Source: an uncultured Clostridia bacterium (lineage in GTDB: Bacteria > Bacillota > Clostridia > HGM11327). From it: 16,419 nt of DNA. The stretch covers positions 1 to 16,419 of the forward strand of contig CAJLXE010000010.1 of NCBI GenBank assembly GCA_905210525.1, read 5' to 3'. The stretch's first letter is position 1. Every line of letters begins with the position of its first letter. The notes beneath the pieces were generated by a model. The model did not search any database. It was not told where the DNA came from and saw only the letters and a list, made by a program, of their open reading frames with translations. The position numbers and the translations under genes are program-made. This document shows, piece after piece, positions 1-6,197 of the stretch.

Positions 1-422
1 CCGTAAACTTCAAGAATTACAAGGGCATCGAGGCTCTTGCCGATGCCGTCAAGGATGCATTCGGCGGACATCTTGCCGATTTTGCGTTCCAGTGCACCGG
101 TTCGCCTGTGGCACATTCCAACATCTATAAGTTCATCCGCAACGGCGGCGGACTTTGTGAGCTGGGCTTCTTTATCAACGGCGGCGATGCAACAATAAAT
201 CCGCATTTCGATATATGCTCAAAGGAAATCACAACAGTAGGTTCATGGGTATATACGTTGCGTGATTATGCTACAACGTTTGACTTCCTTAAACGTGCAA
301 AGGCGATAGGCTTACCGATGGAAAAGCTTATAACACATAAGTTTGCGCTTAACGATATAAACGAGGCGCTTCGGACAAATCTTCGCATGGAAGGTCTGAA
401 GATAGCCATTGTCAATAAATAA
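1..422 (+). CDS. Zinc-type MDR dehydrogenase, C-terminal part (gene cut by window edge)
   Basis: The reading frame is open from base 3 to the TAA at 420-422, giving about 139 residues. It resembles the C-terminal half of medium-chain (zinc-dependent) alcohol/polyol dehydrogenases. A Rossmann-like stretch (FQCTGSP, then a GGGLCELGFF turn) is followed by the usual MDR ending, in which a KLITHKFALNDINEAL segment precedes the last strand. Complete members have about 340-370 residues, so more than half is missing, including the catalytic zinc ligands. The next gene, a BMC shell protein, starts 20 bases downstream, so this enzyme is likely part of the microcompartment operon, oxidising or reducing an alcohol or polyol (perhaps phosphorylated) with NAD(P). 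The substrate cannot be told from this fragment. The family call is fairly sure; the link to the compartment lumen is inferred from position. Confidence 0.75.
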   Translation, partial: VNFKNYKGIEALADAVKDAFGGHLADFAFQCTGSPVAHSNIYKFIRNGGGLCELGFFINGGDATINPHFDICSKEITTVGSWVYTLRDYATTFDFLKRAKAIGLPMEKLITHKFALNDINEALRTNLRMEGLKIAIVNK

Positions 423-442
423 TTGCGGCGGAGCGTTAAAAA

Positions 443-757
443 GTGACTTCTGCTGCGGGATTGATAGAGGTTTACGGGCTGGTGGCGGCATTTGCGGCAT
501 GCGACGCAGGATGTAAAGCGGCTGACGTAACGGTAGAAACATTTGATAAAAACAAGCCGGGAAATCCGGATTCTCTGGATGTACCGCTCATAGTGCTTGT
601 TAAATTCAGAGGAAGCGTCGAAAACGTGACTGCGGCATTGGCGGCGGCGGAAGCGGAAGCAAACCGCATTTCGGGTGTTGTGTCCAAGCACGTAATTGCA
701 AATGTCACGGAGGGCGCAGACAAAATGATGAAGCTTAATGCTTTTGATAAAAAATAA
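443..757 (+). CDS. BMC-H shell protein with an enlarged pore-side loop
   Basis: This 104-residue protein has one BMC domain (Pfam BMC type). The AAGLIEVYGLVAAFAACDA start and the later GSVENVTAAL helix are diagnostic for hexameric facet proteins. The chosen start is GTG at 443, with GGAG at 430-433 nine bases upstream; no ATG fits. Compared with its PduA-like neighbours, the segment between the strand after AADV and the FRG turn is about nine residues longer. The usual pore loop (KIGSG) is replaced by a Pro/Asn/Asp-rich loop at about residues 35-48 (DKNKPGNPDSLDVP). The hexamer centre should therefore differ from the standard small-metabolite pore. It is the first shell gene after the dehydrogenase, with 34 bases before the next BMC-H gene. 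It may be a lineage-specific BMC-H subtype. The family is sure; the pore effect is inferred. Confidence 0.9.
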   Translation: MTSAAGLIEVYGLVAAFAACDAGCKAADVTVETFDKNKPGNPDSLDVPLIVLVKFRGSVENVTAALAAAEAEANRISGVVSKHVIANVTEGADKMMKLNAFDKK

Positions 758-791
758 ATAAAAATTTTGAAATATAACGGAGGAAATTATT

Positions 792-1067
792 ATGGCACAG
801 GAAGCGCTTGGAATGATCGAAACAAGAGGTCTTGTTGCAGCTATCGAAGCTGCGGACGCAATGGTTAAGTCTGCTGAAGTAGTTCTCATAGGAACGGAAA
901 AGATAGGTTCAGGTCTTGTATCTGTAATGGTACGCGGAGACGTGGGCGCTGTAAAATCCGCAGTTGAGAGCGGTTCTGCTGCGGCTGCAAGACTCGGCGA
1001 GGTAATTGCAACTCACGTAATACCGAGACCGCACGCAGATGTTGAAAAAATTCTTCCGAAACTTTAA
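792..1067 (+). CDS. BMC-H shell protein, PduA/PduJ-like (copy 1)
   Basis: This 91-residue canonical BMC-H protein forms hexamers that tile the facets of the compartment. The BMC domain spans almost the whole chain. The pore loop KIGSG (residues 37-41) matches PduA of Salmonella, where the loop lines a small polar pore that lets propanediol-sized molecules through. A very strong ribosome site (CGGAGGA, 778-784) lies seven bases before the ATG, which fits a major structural protein. The protein differs at only 9 of 91 aligned positions from the product of 1488-1766, so the two are recent duplicates. The differences cluster around residues 24-30 and in the helix just before LGEVIATHVI. It lacks a C-terminal extension. 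Confidence 0.95.
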   Translation: MAQEALGMIETRGLVAAIEAADAMVKSAEVVLIGTEKIGSGLVSVMVRGDVGAVKSAVESGSAAAARLGEVIATHVIPRPHADVEKILPKL

Positions 1068-1088
1068 TCCGAAAGGCAGCGAACCGAT

Positions 1089-1472
1089 ATGAAATCACTT
1101 GGTTTTGCGGAAGTGTCAGGAGTTGTTGCCGCAGTTGATGCGCTCGATATAATGTGCAAGACGGCGAATGTGAATCTTGTCACATGGGAACGCAAGCTCG
1201 GCGGCAGACTGGTTACTATGATTATCGAAGGATCGGTTTCGGACGTAACGGAGGCAATAGAAAACGCAAAAGAAAAATGCGTTGGGCGCGTAAGAGCCTC
1301 AAACGTTATTGCAAATCCGCATGAAGAAACCGTAAGACTGGTAAGCCTCAGCGCTTCCAGACTTACAAAGAAAAATACAGAAAAGGATGTTGCGGAAAAA
1401 AACGAAGAATCCGCCACATCGAAAAAGACAACGGCGAAGAAGCCGAAAACAAACAAAAAAACAGTTAATTAA
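1089..1472 (+). CDS. BMC-H shell protein with Lys/Thr-rich C-terminal tail
   Basis: The protein has 127 residues. Residues 1-90 form a BMC-H domain (GFAEVSGVVAAVDALD, then the pore loop KLGGR at 36-40). From about 91 to the end there is a low-complexity tail rich in Lys, Thr, Glu and Asn, with 11 lysines in the last 36 residues and no predicted fold. Arg40 at the pore, instead of the Ser of its PduA-like neighbours, would make the channel more basic. Tails on BMC-H proteins occur in several BMC types, and some join shell to cargo or to other shell proteins; the role here is not known. The ribosome site is poor (AAAGG at 1072-1076, 12 bases from the ATG), unlike the strong sites of the genes on both sides. 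It may therefore be a minor shell component. It lies 21 bases after the previous gene and 15 before the next. Confidence 0.92.
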   Translation: MKSLGFAEVSGVVAAVDALDIMCKTANVNLVTWERKLGGRLVTMIIEGSVSDVTEAIENAKEKCVGRVRASNVIANPHEETVRLVSLSASRLTKKNTEKDVAEKNEESATSKKTTAKKPKTNKKTVN

Positions 1473-1487
1473 CAGGAGGATACTGCT

Positions 1488-1766
1488 ATGGCACAGGAAG
1501 CACTCGGAATGATCGAAACAAGAGGCTTGGTTGCAGCTATCGAAGCTGCAGATGCAATGCTTAAATCAGCTAATGTTGAACTTATAGGAACAGAGAAGAT
1601 AGGCTCAGGACTCGTATCTGTAATGGTACGCGGAGATGTAGGCGCTGTAAAAGCTGCTGTTGAAAGCGGCGCTGCTGCGGCTAACAATCTGGGCGAAGTA
1701 ATTGCAACACACGTTATACCGAGACCGCACACAGACGTTGAGAAGATTTTGCCTTCTCTTGACTGA
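1488..1766 (+). CDS. BMC-H shell protein, PduA/PduJ-like (copy 2)
   Basis: This 92-residue canonical hexamer-forming BMC-H protein has the KIGSG pore loop and about 90 percent identity to the product of 792-1067. It has one extra Asp at the end. A near-ideal ribosome site (AGGAGGA, 1474-1480) sits seven bases before the ATG, so this and copy 1 are probably the bulk of the facets. The PduA/PduJ pair of the propanediol compartment is a known precedent for two similar major hexamers. Its stop codon (TGA, 1764-1766) runs directly into the structured region that precedes the BMC-P gene. The strong site, and the break in gene density after it, suggest that expression is stepped down from here. Confidence 0.95.
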   Translation: MAQEALGMIETRGLVAAIEAADAMLKSANVELIGTEKIGSGLVSVMVRGDVGAVKAAVESGAAAANNLGEVIATHVIPRPHTDVEKILPSLD

Positions 1767-1786
1767 TACGGTAGGATATATACATG

Positions 1787-1815
1787 GTCCGGATACGGCA
1801 ACTCCGTATCCGGAC
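1787..1815 (+). promoter_or_regulatory. Perfect 12-bp hairpin after the BMC-H cluster
   Basis: Bases 1787-1798 (GTCCGGATACGG) and 1804-1815 are exact reverse complements around a 5-base loop (CAACT). No T-run follows, so it is not a standard intrinsic terminator. It could stabilise the 3' end of the upstream BMC-H message or be an RNase processing site. GATACGG also occurs at 1765-1771, overlapping the BMC-H stop codon, and could pair with 1804-1810 instead, giving an alternative fold. The function is inferred; the inverted repeat itself is seen directly. Confidence 0.6.
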
Positions 1816-1818
1816 ATA

Positions 1819-1867
1819 GGTTGAAGTGATCCTAAGCAGCTTCAGCCTTGATTATCATTTTTCTTTT
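1819..1867 (+). terminator. Possible weak or partial terminator (attenuator) inside the BMC operon
   Basis: GGTTGAAG at 1819-1826 can pair with CTTCAGCC at 1840-1847 (eight pairs, one of them G-U, loop of 13). A T-rich stretch follows, with ATTTTTCTTTTCC ending the T-rich part near 1867. The T-rich stretch begins several bases after the stem, so termination would be inefficient. That fits an attenuator that lowers expression of the downstream BMC-P and PduS genes. This is suggestive only. Confidence 0.35.
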
Positions 1868-1908
1868 CCCCCCATTGCGGCGAGGCGTTATGTTTTGCAT
1901 TGCAATAA

Positions 1909-1974
1909 TTAAGTCCCCCTTAAATCTTCGGCAAGGTTGACCTGTGGGGGCAGGTTCCTTGTCGGAGTACTTAA
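1909..1974 (+). promoter_or_regulatory. Structured RNA element, possibly pseudoknotted, upstream of the BMC-P gene
   Basis: Nested complementarity is visible. TTAAGT (1909-1914) pairs with ACTTAA (1969-1974). CGGCAAGG (1929-1936) pairs with CCTTGTCG (1957-1964) with one G-U. ACCTG (1940-1944) pairs with CAGGT (1951-1955). The six-base apical loop TGGGGG (1945-1950) can also pair with CCCCC at 1915-1919, which would make a pseudoknot. The element ends 24 bases before the TTG start of the BMC-P gene. I do not recognise it as a known riboswitch class. An extended -10 sequence (TGCAATAAT, 1901-1909) overlaps its start and could be a weak internal promoter, but no good -35 is present. Confidence 0.4.
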
Positions 1975-1998
1975 AAAATTTAGTGCAGGTGACGAGAC

Positions 1999-2268
1999 TT
2001 GATTATCGGTAAGGTTGTGGGAAGCATTGTTGCTACCAGAAAAAATGTAAATCTTATAGGACAAAAGTTAATGATCGTGGAACCGATCGGAAAAAACAAT
2101 ACTAAAGAAACCATAGTTGCAATAGATGACGTGGGCGCAGGTATCGGTGAAATCGTAATTGTGGCACAGGGAAGCGCCGCAAGAATAGGCTGCGGTCACG
2201 AAAAAGCACCTGTTGATGCCGCAATAGTAGGTATCGTAGATGATGAATGCGGATTGGAGTGTAAATAA
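1999..2268 (+). CDS. BMC-P pentameric vertex protein (EutN/CcmL family)
   Basis: The 89-residue product begins MIIGKVVGSIVATRK and contains DDVGAGIGEIVIVAQGSAAR and PVDAAIVGIVD, all hallmarks of the EutN/CcmL family. These proteins form pentamers that cap the twelve vertices of the shell, so very few copies are needed. The start is TTG at 1999. It follows AGGTGA (1987-1992) by six bases, and the protein begins exactly where the family does. A TTG start behind a structured leader, next to strongly translated BMC-H genes, fits deliberately low expression. Only two bases separate its stop from the pduS-like ATG, so the two are translationally coupled. The Cys residues near the C-terminus (CGHEK, DDECGLECK) are a little unusual but not evidence of a new function. 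Confidence 0.93.
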   Translation: MIIGKVVGSIVATRKNVNLIGQKLMIVEPIGKNNTKETIVAIDDVGAGIGEIVIVAQGSAARIGCGHEKAPVDAAIVGIVDDECGLECK

Positions 2269-2270
2269 TT

Positions 2271-3605
2271 ATGAATATTACACAGCTTGCAGATATAATG
2301 AGAAACAGCGGCGTTGCGGGAGCGGGCGGAGCAGGATTTCCGTCTTATGCCAAGCTTGATAAACGTGCAGACACGATAATTCTTAACTGCGCGGAATGCG
2401 AGCCGTTGCTTAAGCTTCACAGGCAGGTTCTCGAAAAGTATGCGTTTGAGATAATGACGGCACTTGATGCTATTGCCGAGGCTGTTGAAGCGGAACAGGT
2501 GATAATTGCTGTAAAGGCGTCTTATACGGGTGCTGTAAATGCAGTAAAAAGTAATCTGTCCAAGTTTAAAAATATGAAAATAGGTATCCTTCCGGAAATA
2601 TATCCGGCAGGAGATGAAGTTATTACAATATATGAAACAACAGGCCGCGTTGTTGCGCCGGGATGTCTTCCGATAACGGTAGGCGTTACGGTATTTAACG
2701 TTGAGACGGCTCTCAATGTGTATAATGCAATTACGAGCAATACGCCTGTTACGAGCAAATACATAACGGTTGCGGGTGAAGTTAAAACACCGGTTACGTT
2801 AAAAGCACCTCTGGGAATTACTTACGGTGAGCTTATAAAAATGGCAGGCGGTGCAACAATAAGCGATTATGCTATTGTTGCGGGCGGACCTATGACAGGA
2901 AGAATAGCGTCGGACGCGGATGTTGTTACCAAAACATCAAACGCCGTTCTTGTTATGCCTAAGAATCAGTACATAGTGCAGAAAAAAACCACGCCTGCGG
3001 ATATAAATATGCATCGTGCAATGGCGGCTTGCTGTCAATGTCATATGTGTACCGATTTGTGCTCAAGAAATCTTTTGGGACATCCCATTGAACCGCACAG
3101 GCTTATGCGTGCTCTTTCAAACGGAATTACAACAGATACGAAAGCATATATTAATGCGTTCTTCTGTTCTTCGTGCGGTCTTTGCGAAATGTATTCTTGC
3201 GGACAGGGACTTTCACCTGCATCGCTTATAGCAAAGACAAAAGGATTGCTCAGACAAAACGGTGTGACTCCGCCGAAAGATGCAAAGTTTGCGCCGGTTA
3301 ATGCACAGAGAGATTACCGCAGAGTACCTATGGGACGTCTGACGGCAAGGCTCGGACTTACAAAGTATAATGTGCCGGCACCGCTTAAGGATGAACTTGT
3401 CAAAACAGACAGCGTAAAGATAATGCTTTCGCAGAGCATAGGTGCGCCGTCGGTTGCGTCAGTCAAAGCGGGCGATAAGGTTACGGTCGGAGACGTTGTG
3501 GGAATGGCTCCCGAGGGAAAACTCGGCGTTGCCGTTCATGCGTCGATTGCAGGAACAGTATCGGAAGTAAGCGATAAATTTGTTATTATTCGTACAAATG
3601 CGTAA
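2271..3605 (+). CDS. pduS: PduS-like RnfC-family Fe-S flavoprotein of the microcompartment
   Basis: The 444-residue product resembles PduS, a cobalamin reductase/electron-transfer protein of BMCs related to RnfC. Residues 14-24 (GVAGAGGAGFP) form the glycine-rich NADH/FMN-binding start. An SLBB-type domain follows at about 160-215. Two 4Fe-4S motifs are intact: Cys254, 257, 260, 264 (C-x2-C-x2-C-x3-C) and Cys299, 302, 305, 310 (C-x2-C-x2-C-x4-C). Residues about 383-441 look like a barrel-sandwich domain. The expected reaction is NADH oxidation with electron transfer through flavin and Fe-S clusters, either to a cofactor in the lumen or across the shell. The gene is coupled to the BMC-P gene (2-base gap) and followed 38 bases later by the PduT-like trimer, its known partner in Pdu compartments. 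No B12 enzyme is visible here, so a general electron-conduit role is as likely as cobalamin reduction. Confidence 0.92.
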   Translation: MNITQLADIMRNSGVAGAGGAGFPSYAKLDKRADTIILNCAECEPLLKLHRQVLEKYAFEIMTALDAIAEAVEAEQVIIAVKASYTGAVNAVKSNLSKFKNMKIGILPEIYPAGDEVITIYETTGRVVAPGCLPITVGVTVFNVETALNVYNAITSNTPVTSKYITVAGEVKTPVTLKAPLGITYGELIKMAGGATISDYAIVAGGPMTGRIASDADVVTKTSNAVLVMPKNQYIVQKKTTPADINMHRAMAACCQCHMCTDLCSRNLLGHPIEPHRLMRALSNGITTDTKAYINAFFCSSCGLCEMYSCGQGLSPASLIAKTKGLLRQNGVTPPKDAKFAPVNAQRDYRRVPMGRLTARLGLTKYNVPAPLKDELVKTDSVKIMLSQSIGAPSVASVKAGDKVTVGDVVGMAPEGKLGVAVHASIAGTVSEVSDKFVIIRTNA

Positions 3606-3643
3606 ACAAACGTTCTCCTTGAAAGGAATGGTTATAAACAGAT

Positions 3644-4192
3644 ATGAGTAAAGCGATTGGTATGGTTGAATATAAGACGGTTTCAAGCGGAATTACGGCA
3701 GCCGATCTTATGATAAAAACTTCTAATATAGAAATAATACAGTCTACGGTTGTATGTCCCGGTAAATATATAATAATTGTTACCGGCGAACTCAGCTCGG
3801 TAAGTGCATCCATTGACGCGGCTAAGGTTCAGCTCGGCGAACAAATGGTGGATAGTTTTGTTCTCGGCAATCCGAGCGATGAGATTTTTCCTGCCATTTA
3901 CGGCGGCGTTGCGGTGGAAAGCGCAAAATCACTCGGCGTACTTGAAACATTCTCGGTTCCTTCGATTATTGCGGCAGCGGATGTAGCGGCAAAGACATCC
4001 GACGTGACATTGATAGAACTAAGATTGGCAAGAGGTATGTGCGGAAAGTCGTATCTTTTACTTACGGGAGACGTGGCTGCGGTATCGGCCGCAATCGAGC
4101 ACGCGAAAATCTCGGTAGGCGAAGAAGGAATGCTTCTTGACAGTACGGTTATTCCGAACCCCGATAAGGGACTTTGGAATACAATACTTTAA
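3644..4192 (+). CDS. pduT: PduT-like BMC-T trimeric shell protein with Fe-S pore cysteine
   Basis: The 182-residue protein has two tandem BMC domains (about residues 3-88 and 95-180), giving a pseudohexameric trimer. The first-domain pore loop is CPGKY with the cysteine at residue 38. In PduT of Salmonella and Citrobacter, Cys38 from three subunits binds a 4Fe-4S cluster in the central pore; the same residue number and context are seen here. The second-domain loop is MCGKS. With PduS immediately upstream, this supports electron passage through the shell. The ATG at 3644 has its AAAGGA 16 bases away, longer than usual, so translation may be modest. The DeoR-family regulator begins 12 bases downstream. 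Confidence 0.93.
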   Translation: MSKAIGMVEYKTVSSGITAADLMIKTSNIEIIQSTVVCPGKYIIIVTGELSSVSASIDAAKVQLGEQMVDSFVLGNPSDEIFPAIYGGVAVESAKSLGVLETFSVPSIIAAADVAAKTSDVTLIELRLARGMCGKSYLLLTGDVAAVSAAIEHAKISVGEEGMLLDSTVIPNPDKGLWNTIL

Positions 4193-4204
4193 CAGTTCGG
4201 CGTT

Positions 4205-4963
4205 ATGCTTCCGATAGAAAGAAGAAACGAAATACTGTCAAAGCTTATGCTTGACGGTAAAGTTATCGTGAGCGATCTGAGTTTGCTCTATGATGTGACT
4301 GAGGAAACAATAAGACGCGATCTTGATAAGCTCGAAAAAGAGGGACTGGCAAAAAAAACCTACGGCGGTGCGGTCAAAACCGATAACCTTAATGTTGATT
4401 TGCCTTACACGATAAGAAAACAGACAAACGTTGAAGGTAAAAAGTATATTGCCGAGATAATAGGAAGCCTTATAGAAGACGGAGCTCATGTTTTGCTTGA
4501 TTCCAGCACAACCGCGCTGTTTACGGTAAAAAGCATATATAACAGGAGCAATATTACGCTTATAACAAATTCAGTTGAAATCCTTGTTGATTCACCTGTA
4601 AAAAGCGATTGGAAAATCATTTCCACGGGCGGAGAACTTATTCAGTCGTCGCTTTCGCTGGCGGGTAACAGAGCCGAAAATGCAATATCATCGTATCATG
4701 CGGATATTGCGGTCATATCGTGTAAGGGGATAGACATGGAAATGGGGCTTACAGATACGAGCGATCAGAACGCGAATGTCAAGAAAACTTTCATAAGCTC
4801 TGCAAAAAAAGTATTGCTCGGTGTTGACAGTTCCAAGTTTGACAAAATATCGTTTGTGAGATTTTCCGAATTTGAGGGGATAAGTGCTGTTGTTACGGAT
4901 AAAGAGCCGTCTGCCGAATGGAAGAATTTTTTCGCGAAAAAGAATATTGAACTTTATTTTTAA
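4205..4963 (+). CDS. DeoR-family transcriptional regulator of the microcompartment operon
   Basis: The 252-residue protein starts MLPIERRNEILSKL. It has an N-terminal winged helix-turn-helix (about 6-57, with VTEETIRRDLDKLEKEG as the recognition region) and a C-terminal sugar-phosphate-binding domain. Typical sensor motifs are visible: LLDSSTTALF (DSGTT variant), ITNSVEI, STGGELI, ISCKGID and VDSSKFDK. DeoR proteins are usually repressors relieved by a phosphorylated sugar or a related metabolite, so the compartment may process a deoxysugar or sugar phosphate. That is inference. It is translated with a weak ribosome site 12 bases after the BMC-T stop and lies within the operon it probably controls. 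A 41-base inverted repeat directly downstream (4967-5007) is one possible operator. Confidence 0.9.
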   Translation: MLPIERRNEILSKLMLDGKVIVSDLSLLYDVTEETIRRDLDKLEKEGLAKKTYGGAVKTDNLNVDLPYTIRKQTNVEGKKYIAEIIGSLIEDGAHVLLDSSTTALFTVKSIYNRSNITLITNSVEILVDSPVKSDWKIISTGGELIQSSLSLAGNRAENAISSYHADIAVISCKGIDMEMGLTDTSDQNANVKKTFISSAKKVLLGVDSSKFDKISFVRFSEFEGISAVVTDKEPSAEWKNFFAKKNIELYF

Positions 4964-4966
4964 TAA

Positions 4967-5007
4967 AACAGAGTGAATGTGTGAATTTTGAAGCAGTTCA
5001 CTCTGTT
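4967..5007. promoter_or_regulatory. 11-bp inverted repeat between the deoR-type and alcohol dehydrogenase genes
   Basis: AACAGAGTGAA (4967-4977) and TTCACTCTGTT (4997-5007) are exact inverted repeats with a 19-base spacer, placing the arm centres 30 bp apart, about three helical turns. No T-run follows the second arm, so a standard terminator is unlikely. It could be an operator for the regulator encoded just upstream, or an RNA hairpin in the leader of the dehydrogenase gene. I found no second copy in the window. Confidence 0.4.
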
Positions 5008-5037
5008 GATTAATGAGAGAGGATTACGGATTATATA

Positions 5038-6165
5038 ATGCAGAAATTTAAGATAAATACGGAAGTGTGTTTCGGCAACGATTCGCTTTCGGAACTCGGG
5101 GCAATCGAGGCAAAAAATGCGGTGATATTTACAGACGCTTTTCTTTGCAAGTCCGGAACTGCCGATAAAATAGCCGGGTACATGAAAAATTGTTCCAACA
5201 TAAAAATATATTCCGATATAAAGCCCGATCCGCCTATTGAACTTATTGCGGAAGCGTTGGATTTTCTGCTTAAAGCGGATGCGGATGTTGTGGTTGCATT
5301 GGGGGGCGGTTCGTCAATAGACGCCGCAAAATCAACCGTGCTTATTGCGAGAAAGCAGACAGGCAAAAAGCTGCCGCTTATTGCAGTGCCCACAACGAGC
5401 GGTACGGGATCTGAGGTAACATCTTTTGCGGTAATAACAGATAAAACTGCAGGTGTAAAATATCCTCTTGTATCTGATTCGCTTCTTCCGGAAAAGGCGA
5501 TACTTTCCGGAGAGTTGGTAATGAGCGTTCCTCCGCAAATTACTGCGGATACAGGCTTTGATGTGCTTACTCATGCACTTGAAGCGTACATATCAACTCA
5601 GGCAAATGATTTTTCCGATGCTATGGCAGAAAAAGCACTTGAAATTGCGTTTGAATATTTGCCCGAAGCGTATAAGAACGGAAATAACGAAATTGCAAGA
5701 GAAAAGATGCATACGGCATCATGCCTTGCGGGAATGGCATTTAATTCAGTCAGCCTCGGAGTAAATCACGGTATAGCACATTCGCTCGGAGCGCATTTTC
5801 ATATACCGCACGGAAGAGCAAACGGAATGCTTTTGCCGTATGTTATGTGGTATAATGCGGGTCTTGATAAGAATGTGGATGAAAGAACTGCGGCAAGACT
5901 TGCAAAAATTGCAAAGCTTATAGGATTGCCGGCATTTAATGCAAAGGCAGGAACGCAAAATCTTGTAAATAAGCTTAAGCAGATGCAAAAAGATATGAAA
6001 ATTCCGTTGACTCTTAAGGACGCCGGAGTGGATAAAAAAGCTTTTGAAGAGGCGAAGGAGCATATTATAAAAAGCGCACTCAACGATGCGTGCACCGTTA
6101 CAAATCCGAGAAAGCTTGAACCTCACGATATAGACGCGATTCTTGCGAATATAGCTAAGTTCTGA
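5038..6165 (+). CDS. Iron-dependent alcohol dehydrogenase (PduQ-like)
   Basis: The 375-residue protein belongs to the group III iron-containing alcohol dehydrogenases. Visible motifs are GGGSSIDAAK (NAD site, from residue 89), PTTSGTGSEVT, DTGFDVLTHALEAY, and GVNHGIAHSLGAHFHIPHG. By alignment to FucO the metal ligands are Asp175, His179, His244 and His258, all present. It would reduce an aldehyde to the alcohol while turning NADH to NAD, which in metabolosomes (PduQ, EutG type) regenerates the cofactor used by the aldehyde dehydrogenase inside the shell. The length is normal for the family. I see no clear N-terminal amphipathic encapsulation peptide. It is the last gene of the region and is followed by a bidirectional terminator. 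It could also be a lactaldehyde or 1,3-propanediol type enzyme. Confidence 0.93.
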   Translation: MQKFKINTEVCFGNDSLSELGAIEAKNAVIFTDAFLCKSGTADKIAGYMKNCSNIKIYSDIKPDPPIELIAEALDFLLKADADVVVALGGGSSIDAAKSTVLIARKQTGKKLPLIAVPTTSGTGSEVTSFAVITDKTAGVKYPLVSDSLLPEKAILSGELVMSVPPQITADTGFDVLTHALEAYISTQANDFSDAMAEKALEIAFEYLPEAYKNGNNEIAREKMHTASCLAGMAFNSVSLGVNHGIAHSLGAHFHIPHGRANGMLLPYVMWYNAGLDKNVDERTAARLAKIAKLIGLPAFNAKAGTQNLVNKLKQMQKDMKIPLTLKDAGVDKKAFEEAKEHIIKSALNDACTVTNPRKLEPHDIDAILANIAKF

Positions 6166-6197
6166 GAATTTATTAAGAAAATAAAATACCGTAAATT

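Noticed and set aside
266..889. A 207-codon open frame on the - strand across the first shell genes
   Set aside because: It lies opposite clearly coding BMC genes, has no ribosome site or recognisable motifs, and its composition mirrors the codon bias of the + strand genes.
1767..1998. A cobalamin riboswitch ahead of the BMC-P and PduS genes
   Set aside because: The conserved core expected of a B12 box could not be found, and the helices seen do not fit that class.
5034..5039. A perfect TATAAT just before the alcohol dehydrogenase
   Set aside because: It overlaps the ATG (5038-5040), so it cannot be the -10 box of that gene, and no -35 box is placed correctly.
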